Of a stretch of DNA of 25,226 nucleotides, positions 15,235 to 22,425 are shown piece by piece. A program made the position numbers and the translations under genes. The notes beneath the pieces were generated by a model, which was not told where the DNA came from, ran no database searches, and saw nothing but the letters and a program-made list of their open reading frames with translations. Source of the DNA: Thermoplasmata archaeon (GTDB lineage: Archaea > Thermoplasmatota > Thermoplasmata > Sysuiplasmatales > Sysuiplasmataceae); contig JAJYOM010000006.1 of the NCBI GenBank assembly GCA_021796175.1, positions 1 to 25,226 of the forward strand, written 5' to 3'. How positions within the stretch are numbered: the stretch's first letter is position 1; each line of letters begins with the position of its first letter.

Positions 15235-16446
15235 TTACCTAGCGCTGCTCCCGACGTGGTAGAGACGCTCCAGCCCTATCGGGCCTATGACTGTTGTGGC
15301 CATTACCATCCCTATGATCTCGGCATAAAGAGACTGCGGAAGCAGGTTCTGCTGGAGTGCAATGCCTGCAATCACAAGACCCACCTCCCCCCTGGGAATC
15401 ATGGCAACACCTACCCTGAGTGCGGCTGCCAGCTTGCGGAACTTGAGAAGTGAAAAGATGCCTGCCCCTGCCGCCTTGCCGAACACTGCAATCGCTGTGA
15501 GACTAATTACGCCCGCCACAACGTAAGGGCTAAGGAAGCTGGTGAAATTGAGCTGAGCTCCTATAACGGCAAAAAAGAGCGGCCCGAGGGAGTTCTTGAG
15601 TATGTTGCTGAAGCGAAGGGCGTGTTCCCTCGCCTGAGAACTGTTCATAGAAAGGCCAGCGAGGTACGCGCCCACCACAGTTGATAAGCCTGCAATAGTG
15701 GAGATTGAGGAAAGAGCGAATGCAATCGCGAGTGAGGCAGACTCAAGCAGACTGTCGTCCCTGAGCCTGGCAATTGCCTTTATGAGCTGCGGTATTATCG
15801 TGAGCGAAGCGAGGAGCATCGCAAACCAGGTTGCAGTTGCCCCAACCACGACCAGGAGCACGTCAATCGGCCTGATAGAAACGCTTGTGGATGATACTAT
15901 GGTAAGCGCGACGGCGAGCAATATTATGCTTACAACATCGTCTATCGCGGCAGCATTGATAATAAGGTTTGTCTCCTCGCCGTAACGCTCCTCGAGGCGG
16001 CTGAGCGACTGGGCTGTAACAGCAAGACTGGTGGCCGCCATCGTGGAACCGAGCAGAATTGCGACAGGTATGGATCTGCCGATTTCAATAAAGAAATAGA
16101 AACCAAGGAAGAATGGCAGAACTGCACCTCCAATCGCGACCAAAAGTGCATACAGTCCTGCCCGTCTAAGTCCGGAAAAACCGTTTTCGGCCGCCGCAGA
16201 AAAGATAATGAGAATGACTGCAACCTGGGAAAATAGCTCAACTGTGGAATCTATGGTGATTATCCCAGCGCCGAATAGCCTGTTGATAAGGCCCCCCACT
16301 GCGTACGGGCCTATCAACATTCCGCCAAGTATCTCGCCCACAACCGTCGGGACACCGAATCGCTTCAGCAGTATGCCAGTCATCTTGGCAAAGAAGAACA
16401 GTACACCGATTGTCAGAAGTGGTGTAGTGAGCGGGGTGACGGCCAC
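15235..16446 (-). CDS. CPA2-family cation/proton antiporter
   Basis: A 403-residue integral membrane protein with about 12 hydrophobic segments, of the CPA2 (NapA/KefB) group that exchanges Na+ or K+ for protons. PTVVGEILGGMLIGP and the unwound-helix region are typical. The ion-binding pair Asp169-Asp170 in INAAAIDDVVSI is the double-Asp pattern of electrogenic antiporters. MIPRGEVGLVIAGIAL is the conserved late segment. There is no C-terminal TrkA-N regulatory domain, which separates it from KefB/KefC. The start is GTG 16446, behind AGGGGGT (16454-16460) and a TATA box at 16489-16495. With the proton ATPase it points to active control of ion and proton gradients. Confidence 0.9.
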   Translation of the reverse strand: MAVTPLTTPLLTIGVLFFFAKMTGILLKRFGVPTVVGEILGGMLIGPYAVGGLINRLFGAGIITIDSTVELFSQVAVILIIFSAAAENGFSGLRRAGLYALLVAIGGAVLPFFLGFYFFIEIGRSIPVAILLGSTMAATSLAVTAQSLSRLEERYGEETNLIINAAAIDDVVSIILLAVALTIVSSTSVSIRPIDVLLVVVGATATWFAMLLASLTIIPQLIKAIARLRDDSLLESASLAIAFALSSISTIAGLSTVVGAYLAGLSMNSSQAREHALRFSNILKNSLGPLFFAVIGAQLNFTSFLSPYVVAGVISLTAIAVFGKAAGAGIFSLLKFRKLAAALRVGVAMIPRGEVGLVIAGIALQQNLLPQSLYAEIIGMVMATTVIGPIGLERLYHVGSSAR

Positions 16447-16488
16447 CGAAAGAACCCCCTATTTGTCCAATGGTGCCGCGAAGCGCAG

Positions 16489-16495
16489 TTTATAA
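16489..16495 (-). promoter_or_regulatory. TATA box for the antiporter gene
   Basis: TTATAAA on the minus strand predicts transcription from about 16466, giving a leader of about 20 bases that contains the AGGGGGT ribosome-binding sequence (16454-16460). Confidence 0.5.
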
Positions 16496-16588
16496 CAGAC
16501 ATTGCAGGTCCGCCTGTTCATTCTTATGCTCAACAAAACGTATACGCGATTGAATATAAAATCCTTTGAAACTTGGTGCGTGGAAATA

Positions 16589-16738
16589 TTATGTTCTCTG
16601 ATATCTGCAAAATGCTGCATGTATCTTCTCGCAGTCTTGCCCACCCTGTACATGTTTTTGCAGTCTACTCCCTTCTTTCTCTTTCGGGGCGATATCCCCG
16701 CTTACAACCAGCCTGGGCAAGCTGCAATGCAGGCACAT
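16589..16738 (-). CDS. Possible 49-residue CxxC protein
   Basis: An ATG at 16738 opens a frame beginning MCLHCSLPRLVVSGDIAPKE, with two further Cys near the end. A TATA-like GGTTTATCAT lies at 16771-16780, about 37 bases upstream. The paired Cys suggest a metal site, but the rest has no recognisable domain, codon use is not distinctive, and several other short frames overlap it. It may be a decayed gene or chance. Confidence 0.25.
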   Translation of the reverse strand: MCLHCSLPRLVVSGDIAPKEKEGSRLQKHVQGGQDCEKIHAAFCRYQRT

Positions 16739-17023
16739 GAAGTACCGCAGATAATTGCTGCTCCTGCCCGATGATAAACCCGTGCGTCCCCTGCAGGAAT
16801 TAAGCCGATGACATAACCGGAAGGGTGGATTCACTCCTGTCTCAGGACTGTCCTGGCGATATTCCAGTTTGGAAAAGCAGGCGCGGCAGCGCACTCACTT
16901 TTCAATTCAATCCCGGTCTGACTCCACATCTTTGCAGCAGGCAGGAACATGCGGTATTCTGCAACTGGAAAGCCTGTTGCCTGGAAAGGGAGAAACTACT
17001 CGACTCCGTGTAAAGGAATGCAC

Positions 17024-18187
17024 CTACGGTATTGTGGGCAGCTTCAGGAATGTGAACAGCAGGGTACCTATAATGAAAGTTGCTGCGGCCGCGCCAATCG
17101 TCAGGCCGACAGTCTCTGATACTTTGCGGAATATGGATGTGTCACTTGAAATGGCTATTATCGTGGCAGCAGTCATCTGTGCCAGAACAACAGCAATTAC
17201 TGAAAAGGCAAGGCCAACCAGGCCGCCTATGAATGCAAAGGGCAAAATTGGGAAGGCAGAGCCTATGAGGTAGAACAGGCCCGTCTGGAGGCCGGCCTTT
17301 CTGGGATTCTCACTGCTTTCCCTTGATCTTCCCAGTTTGTTCCTCACAAAGAAATCTGTTGCGTTGTTGCCCTCGCTTGCTATTGATCGTGCTGCATCCT
17401 CCGTGTAGTCGCCCTTGAATCCCATGTCATGCAGCAGTTCCTTCAGCCTGCCGACTTTCTCCTCATGGCTCACAAGGTCTATCTCCCTTGCAACGCGGTC
17501 GCTCTGTCTCTGCTCTATTTCCATGTGCGCTTTTGTGGACATGTATGCGCCTATTGCCATGGAGAGTGTACCGGAAATGCCTACAACCAGGCCCCCGGCT
17601 GCAACCAGGACATGTGTCTTCACGACAGGTTCAAGTCCGGCCACAGCGGCGAGCACTTCTACCAGACCGTCGCTCATGCCGTAGAAGACATCCCTGACAG
17701 ACTCGAGCCGGCCAGACATTCCGACGAGCTGGTTTGCGAAGTAGTCCTCATGGAGGATTTCGTCAATAACTATGCGGTGCAGCTGCTCGGAGTCATGCTT
17801 TTCCAGACCGCCCGACTGCAGGAATTCCCTGTATTCCCTGATAACGTTCTCTTCACCTCGCTCGAATATGCGGATGACGAGCGATAGGCCGAATATCTTC
17901 CTTATGAATTTTATGAAAAGCAGCTTGTAGCTCGGGTAACGATATGAGACTTCACCCGCACCCAGCTTCGCCAGGAAGCCCTTCCAGAACACTGCATGTC
18001 CCTTTTCCATCTCGCTGAGCTGCAGCAGGTATTTGCCGGTCTCCTCATTCTGTTCCGTCCTGCCAAGCTCCCCGTAAACTGTGCAGTCCTTTATCTCATC
18101 CCTGTAAAACCACAGGGCCCTTTTGACAGCACTGCTCTCCGCCGTTCTTTCCATTTCTCTTTTCCGGGCAAAAGAAAATGGATTCAT
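17024..18187 (-). CDS. Ferritin-like/VIT1 fusion membrane protein (MbfA-like iron or manganese transporter)
   Basis: A 387-residue fusion (from ATG 18187). Residues about 20-155 form a rubrerythrin/ferritin-like four-helix domain with two ExxH motifs, EKGH (Glu61, His64) in helix 2 and EILH in helix 4, fitting a di-iron site. The rest is a CCC1/VIT1 domain: DVFYGMSDGLVEVLAAVAG is the hallmark of its first membrane helix, ISGTLSMAIGAYMSTKAHMEIEQRQ the second, followed by a cytoplasmic metal-binding helical region and three C-terminal membrane helices. Bacterial MbfA, with this architecture, exports iron. In an acidophile facing much ferrous iron the role would fit. A TTG at 18247 would add 20 residues, but these precede the domain and show no homology, so ATG 18187 is preferred. 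Confidence 0.85.
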   Translation of the reverse strand: MNPFSFARKREMERTAESSAVKRALWFYRDEIKDCTVYGELGRTEQNEETGKYLLQLSEMEKGHAVFWKGFLAKLGAGEVSYRYPSYKLLFIKFIRKIFGLSLVIRIFERGEENVIREYREFLQSGGLEKHDSEQLHRIVIDEILHEDYFANQLVGMSGRLESVRDVFYGMSDGLVEVLAAVAGLEPVVKTHVLVAAGGLVVGISGTLSMAIGAYMSTKAHMEIEQRQSDRVAREIDLVSHEEKVGRLKELLHDMGFKGDYTEDAARSIASEGNNATDFFVRNKLGRSRESSENPRKAGLQTGLFYLIGSAFPILPFAFIGGLVGLAFSVIAVVLAQMTAATIIAISSDTSIFRKVSETVGLTIGAAAATFIIGTLLFTFLKLPTIP

Positions 18188-18257
18188 TATTAAGTCTTTG
18201 TGCAGGCCCGCTGGAGATGCGCAGCATGAAACAGGCGGGTCCTGCAAAAAACACTAA

Positions 18258-18265
18258 GAATTAAG
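18258..18265. promoter_or_regulatory. TATA-like box for hutU, possibly shared with the divergent VIT1 gene
   Basis: GAATTAAG on the plus strand is centred about 29 bases before hutU ATG 18291. The complement, CTTAATTC, could act as the TATA box for the minus-strand ferritin-VIT1 gene, giving a leader of about 48 bases. This is the only AT-rich box in the short divergent gap. Confidence 0.35.
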
Positions 18266-18290
18266 AGATGAATGATCCCATGGTAATCAG

Positions 18291-19949
18291 ATGGAACATG
18301 GTCCGCTCAGAGCACCGAGAGGGAAAGAGCTGAACTGCAAGGGGTGGGGACAGGAAGCTGCACTGCGTCTGCTTATGAACAATCTGGATCCGGAGGTCGC
18401 AGGCGATCCGGAGCATCTAATAGTCTATGGTGGGAGGGGAAAGGCTGCGAGGAACTGGGAATCGTTTGAAAAAATAGTTAGCAGCCTGAAGAGCATGGAA
18501 AATGATGAAACGCTGCTCGTACAGTCAGGAAAGCCTGTAGGTATTTTCAGGACTTCTGCCGCTATGCCCAGGGTACTCATTGTCAACGCACAGATAGTCC
18601 CGAGGTTCGCGACCGATGATATATTCTGGGATCTTGAGTCGAAAGGACTTACAATGTTCGGCCAGATGACCGCAGGTTCCTGGATTTACATCGGAACGCA
18701 GGGAATTCTTCAGGGAACGTACGAAACGCTGCACGCAATCGCCGCACAGGCATTCCATTCCGAAAACCTGGCGCACAGGTGGGTGCTCTCATCAGGTTTG
18801 GGGGAAATGGGCGGTGCACAGCCGCTTGCGATTACGATGAACGAGGGAGTGGGCATAATTGTGGAGGTCAATCCGGCGAGGATAGAGAAGAGACTGAAGG
18901 ACGGATATCTTGACACAACAGCTGCCAGTCTCGATGAGGCGCTGCGGATGAAGGATGAGGCGATTGAGCAGGGCAGACCGCTCTCGATCGGCCTTCTTGG
19001 AAATGCGTGCGATGTATACAGGGATATGGTTAAACGCGGGATAGTCCCTGACATAGTGACTGATCAGACTGCTGCACACGACCTCATGCAGGGGTACATA
19101 CCATCAGGTTACTCGCTGGAGGAGGCTGACGTTCTCAGGAAGGAGAATCCTGATGAATATAAGCAGGCAGTCTACCGCAGCATAGTCCTTGAAACAGACA
19201 CAATGCTGTGGTTCAAGTCAAAGGGCTCTAATGTCTTCGATTACGGGAACGATATCAGGACAAGGGCTCAGGAAGGCGGAATGAAGAACGCTTTCGATAT
19301 AGAGGGGTATGTCCCGGCCTATATCAGACCGCTGTTCTCAATTGGTTCCGGGCCGTTCAGGTGGGTTGCGCTGTCCGGAGAAACAGAGGACATAAGGAGA
19401 ATTGACAGGGCCATACTGGAAGAATTCGACGATCCACACCTCCAAAAATGGATAAGGCTTGCAGGGGAAAAGGTGCACTTCCAGGGCCTGCCGGCAAGGA
19501 TATGCTACATGAAGTATGGTGACAGAGAGAAGATGGGGCTGCTGATAAACAGGCTTGTCAGGGATGGTGAGGTATCAGCTCCGGTTGCCATTGGCAGGGA
19601 CCATCATGACACCGGCTCTGTTGCTTCTCCGTACCGGGAGACTGAGAAGATGAAGGACGGCAGCGATGCAATAGCGGACTGGCCGATACTCAACGCACTG
19701 CTCAACGCCATTTCCGGCGCAACATGGGTCTCGGTGCATCACGGAGGAGGAACAGGCATAGGCAACTCAATACATGCGGGCCTTGTCATAGTGGCAGACG
19801 GTACCGAGGCGCAGGAAGGAAAAATAAGCAGGGTGCTGAATGCGGACCCCGGCCTTGGCCTCATCAGACACGCCGATGCAGGCTATTCCGCATCCATGGA
19901 TATGCTTAGGGCAGGTGTGAAGTTCAGGTACTTCGGTGACAGCAGATGA
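18291..19949 (+). CDS. hutU: Urocanate hydratase (urocanase)
   Basis: A 552-residue cytoplasmic enzyme that hydrates urocanate to imidazolonepropionate, the second step of histidine breakdown, with tightly bound NAD+ acting as electrophile. The N-terminus RAPRG.ELNCKGWGQEAALRLLMNNLDPEVA is diagnostic. The NAD-binding block is SSGLGEMGGAQPLA. Cys405 in LPARICYMKYGDR corresponds to the active-site Cys410 of the Pseudomonas enzyme. GRDHHDTGSVASPYRETEKMKDGSDAIADWPILNALLN and VSVHHGGGTGIGNSIHAG are the conserved C-terminal blocks. Length matches the family (about 556). The start lies about 29 bases after a TATA-like box with no Shine-Dalgarno. The stop codon overlaps the start of the following acetyltransferase gene (ATGA), so the two are co-transcribed. 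hutH, hutI and hutG are not in the window. Confidence 0.97.
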   Translation: MEHGPLRAPRGKELNCKGWGQEAALRLLMNNLDPEVAGDPEHLIVYGGRGKAARNWESFEKIVSSLKSMENDETLLVQSGKPVGIFRTSAAMPRVLIVNAQIVPRFATDDIFWDLESKGLTMFGQMTAGSWIYIGTQGILQGTYETLHAIAAQAFHSENLAHRWVLSSGLGEMGGAQPLAITMNEGVGIIVEVNPARIEKRLKDGYLDTTAASLDEALRMKDEAIEQGRPLSIGLLGNACDVYRDMVKRGIVPDIVTDQTAAHDLMQGYIPSGYSLEEADVLRKENPDEYKQAVYRSIVLETDTMLWFKSKGSNVFDYGNDIRTRAQEGGMKNAFDIEGYVPAYIRPLFSIGSGPFRWVALSGETEDIRRIDRAILEEFDDPHLQKWIRLAGEKVHFQGLPARICYMKYGDREKMGLLINRLVRDGEVSAPVAIGRDHHDTGSVASPYRETEKMKDGSDAIADWPILNALLNAISGATWVSVHHGGGTGIGNSIHAGLVIVADGTEAQEGKISRVLNADPGLGLIRHADAGYSASMDMLRAGVKFRYFGDSR

Positions 19950-20725
19950 GCGGCAGCCCGTACATGCGTCTGGCGAGCCAGTCGGATGTGCCTGAACTGA
20001 GGGAGATGCTGATAAACGACGACAGAGACGACTACATACCTGACGTAATCGAAGAATGGATAGGGGAAAAGGGAACTTATGTCGCGACAGACGGAAGAGA
20101 GATACTTGGCATGGCACACAAGGAAAAAGCTCCTGACGGTTCCCTGTGGCTCAACGGCCTGAGAGTCAGGGGCAGCGCGAGGAGGAAGGGTGTCGGCAGG
20201 ATCATTTCGGATTTCATGGTGAATCTGCCCGATGCAAACATTTACAGGCTCGTGATAAACGAGGTGAACGAGGCATCCATTGGATTGACGCTTAAGGTCG
20301 GATACACGGAAAGGTTCAGGGCGTCACTGTGGGTTTCAAAGACAGGGGCGGACGAACCGGAGTGGAATGAAGTGGACTATGAGGATATAGGGACTGAGAG
20401 CTTCAACTACTTCGGAAAGTCCGGTGGACTGATCCCCACTTCCTGGTATGCTTTCGAGCTCAACGAGAGGGCGAAACGTGTCCTGAGCGATTTCGGTCTG
20501 AAGTTTGTGTCCGACAGGGGAATGAACATCTTCCTTCACAACCGGGAGCATAAAGTCATCACGCCGCTGGTGCTCAGGAAGAAGGAACTCCTTACGGAAC
20601 TTCCTGAAGGATATGTGCTGTTTGGAAATATCAGCGACGATTTCAGCCCGCTGGGGTTCGACCAGTCACTCTGGGCCGAGAGGCTTATTTTTTTCGAATA
20701 TGCACGGACACGGGTGTTTCACTGA
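19946..20725 (+). CDS. GNAT acetyltransferase, possibly acting on histidine or its breakdown products
   Basis: A 259-residue GNAT protein. The N-terminal half carries the acetyl-CoA motif A as LNGLRVRGSARRKGVGRII (R/Q-x-x-G-x-G as RRKGVG, about residues 79-87) and motif B in NEVNEASIGLTLKVGY. The C-terminal 120 residues form a second domain. DDYIPDVIEEWI before the core, WLNGLRV in it, and an SW..F segment followed by a long-helix block in the second half resemble, from memory, animal histidine N-acetyltransferase (NAT16). Together with the 4-base ATGA overlap with urocanase, this suggests a role in histidine or urocanate metabolism. The substrate is inference; the GNAT fold is clear. The last 7 bases overlap the 3' end of the convergent pelota gene. 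Confidence 0.8.
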   Translation: MSGSPYMRLASQSDVPELREMLINDDRDDYIPDVIEEWIGEKGTYVATDGREILGMAHKEKAPDGSLWLNGLRVRGSARRKGVGRIISDFMVNLPDANIYRLVINEVNEASIGLTLKVGYTERFRASLWVSKTGADEPEWNEVDYEDIGTESFNYFGKSGGLIPTSWYAFELNERAKRVLSDFGLKFVSDRGMNIFLHNREHKVITPLVLRKKELLTELPEGYVLFGNISDDFSPLGFDQSLWAERLIFFEYARTRVFH

Positions 20726-21753
20726 GAGAGCCTGTAGCGGAGCACTGCCGCCACACCGCCGAGAGACTCTATCTGCTTTCCCGGATCCCATCTTGACGTG
20801 ACAATGAAAACAGTTGCCTTCTTCTCCTCGGCACTCTTCATCATGTCGTTCACGGAGCCGTCCCGCAGCAGCGTGTCTGAAATAATCAGCTTTTCAACGG
20901 CACCGGCATCCACGGCGTCCGAGACCTCTTTCCTTCCATAGGTGCAGGGGCCATTGGTTGCAATCAGTGCCTTCAGTTCCTCGACGACACGCGCTTCCTC
21001 AGCCATCCTGACATTTTCGAGCAGTTTTGCATTTTCCGGCCTGGACATCGCTTCCCTGATTCCGGCCATCCCGCCCTGACCTGTATGTATCAACTGCGCG
21101 TTGCCGAAAAGGGAGGGATCGATTGACTTGGCCTCCCTGACGAAATCATCCTTCATGAACCCTGGTCCAACAACAATGATTGGCAGCTGCTGCATTGCTT
21201 TCACCTGCGCAACAACCTGCGAGTAGAGATCCGATTTCTCCCTCTTCCCCGGATTTTCCTTCATCGAGGTTGAATGTATGGTCGCAACCTCTTCCACGCT
21301 GTAACTCCTGAGGAGTGCCACTGTTGCCTCGCCGTATTCTATTGCAACCGCTATTATCTGCGCGTTTCCCTTTCCTTCTACGGCATCCCTGAGCCTCTGC
21401 ATTACATGGCCCGGCCATACCTCCTTGTGTATCACCAGGTCCGAGCCTTCAGTTATGTTCAGCGTATGATGTGAGCCCATGTCAAAGGGTGCCTCCACTA
21501 TCCTGCCCATGATCCTGAGGGCATTCTGGAAGTCCATGAATTCGCATCGCTCAACAGAGAGGGAAAGGAAAATACGCACTTTCTTCTCCCTCTCCGCCCT
21601 TATAGCGTCCTCCCGCGCCTCCTCCCTCCTGTACGTACTGGCCCTGACGATGTCTCCGGGGAGTATAATGTTGTAAAGGTGCCAGAGATCGTCCGGGTTG
21701 GTTACGAGCACTTTGATCTCCCCCGACCTGGGGTTCTGTTCCAGCAGTCTCAT
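20719..21753 (-). CDS. pelA: Pelota, ribosome rescue factor (archaeal Dom34)
   Basis: A 344-residue homologue of eukaryotic Pelota/Dom34, which enters the A site of stalled ribosomes with aEF1A and, with ABCE1, splits them. Domain 1, residues 1-130, is the Sm-like fold (RLLEQNPRSGEIKVLVTNPDDLWHLYNII); domain 2, about 135-255, is eRF1-like but without the GGQ peptide-release motif, as expected for Pelota; PIIVVGPGFMKDDF marks the middle, and domain 3, about 260-344, includes YGRKEVSDAVDAGAVEKLIISD and the C-terminal LGGVAAVLRYRL. Length is normal. The ATG lies 9 bases after the PHP stop codon, so the gene is the last of a metG-PHP-pelA unit. Confidence 0.95.
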   Translation of the reverse strand: MRLLEQNPRSGEIKVLVTNPDDLWHLYNIILPGDIVRASTYRREEAREDAIRAEREKKVRIFLSLSVERCEFMDFQNALRIMGRIVEAPFDMGSHHTLNITEGSDLVIHKEVWPGHVMQRLRDAVEGKGNAQIIAVAIEYGEATVALLRSYSVEEVATIHSTSMKENPGKREKSDLYSQVVAQVKAMQQLPIIVVGPGFMKDDFVREAKSIDPSLFGNAQLIHTGQGGMAGIREAMSRPENAKLLENVRMAEEARVVEELKALIATNGPCTYGRKEVSDAVDAGAVEKLIISDTLLRDGSVNDMMKSAEEKKATVFIVTSRWDPGKQIESLGGVAAVLRYRLSQ

Positions 21754-21762
21754 CTTACAGCC

Positions 21763-22425
21763 TCAGATATGTCTTCTTCCCCTCTGGAAATACTCGGTGA
21801 CAATCTTGAAAAGTGTCTTTGCGCCTCCTCCTATTCCCTGCCCGCTGCCATACCCTTTAGTTCTGCCCCTCGCTATACTATCAATGACGTCAGCCGCGGA
21901 CAGGCCATCGCCTTCTATCACAGTATATGCACGCCCTACCTCTGACGGGCTGTGAGAGTCGCTGCCGCCCGTTGAGCCGATACCGGCATTCTTGGCGAAT
22001 GACTCTGCCTTCCTGTTATTAGAGTTCAAATTCCTGCCATTTACTGTTTCTAAAGCCGGGACTTTTACAGTCTGAAGCACAGACCTGCCCGCACCAGTCC
22101 CCATCCTGAAGGGATGTGAAGGCACTGCGATCCCTCCTTTGGAAATCACATGCTCTATTGTCTCCCCCATTGTCATGCCCTTCGCGACATCTTCCTTAAG
22201 CCCAAAGCAGAGCAGATGGCCCTGCAGTGTTGAAATCTCCATGCCGGTGACTATGACCAGTCTCCCTGATGCCTCTTTCAGACCATCGAGTGAACCGGCC
22301 ACTGAATTGTGGTCAGTTATTGCAATTCCGTCAAGGCCTGACCTGAGGGCAAAATCTATAGCATCGCGAACGGTGGTACTCGAATCCGGGCTGTGGACAG
22401 TGTGGTTGTGCAGATCTACCTTCAT
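21763..22425 (-). CDS. PHP-domain metal-dependent phosphoesterase
   Basis: A 220-residue stand-alone PHP-domain protein. All metal-binding blocks are present: DLHNHT at 4-9, ITDHNS near 35-41, GMEIST near 61-66, PSHPF near 102-106 and GGSDSHSP near 153-160, fitting a two- or three-metal centre. Relatives act on small phosphates such as 3',5'-bisphosphonucleotides, AMP or oligonucleotides; the substrate here is unknown. Its ATG overlaps the metG stop codon in an ATGA and it is followed by pelota after 9 bases. A link with translation or RNA turnover is possible from the operon alone. The C-terminus is Gly-rich and basic. Confidence 0.88.
   Translation of the reverse strand: MKVDLHNHTVHSPDSSTTVRDAIDFALRSGLDGIAITDHNSVAGSLDGLKEASGRLVIVTGMEISTLQGHLLCFGLKEDVAKGMTMGETIEHVISKGGIAVPSHPFRMGTGAGRSVLQTVKVPALETVNGRNLNSNNRKAESFAKNAGIGSTGGSDSHSPSEVGRAYTVIEGDGLSAADVIDSIARGRTKGYGSGQGIGGGAKTLFKIVTEYFQRGRRHI

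Larger units (their letters stand above)
16447..17023. other. 577-base gap: antiporter promoter, a plus-strand TATA box and little else
   Basis: The left end carries the antiporter promoter and ribosome-binding site. At 16553-16562 the plus strand has a strong AATATAAAAT box; 29 bases after it ATG 16591 opens a 49-codon frame without recognisable features. On the minus strand a 49-codon frame at 16589-16738 starts MCLHC. The rest (about 16780-17023) has no frame or repeat that I can support. A short noncoding RNA from the plus-strand box is possible. Confidence 0.35.

Noticed and set aside
18188..18247. TTG start for the ferritin-VIT1 protein, adding 20 residues.
   Set aside because: The extension is not like the family, lies upstream of the predicted transcription start, and ATG 18187 begins directly before the ferritin-like domain.
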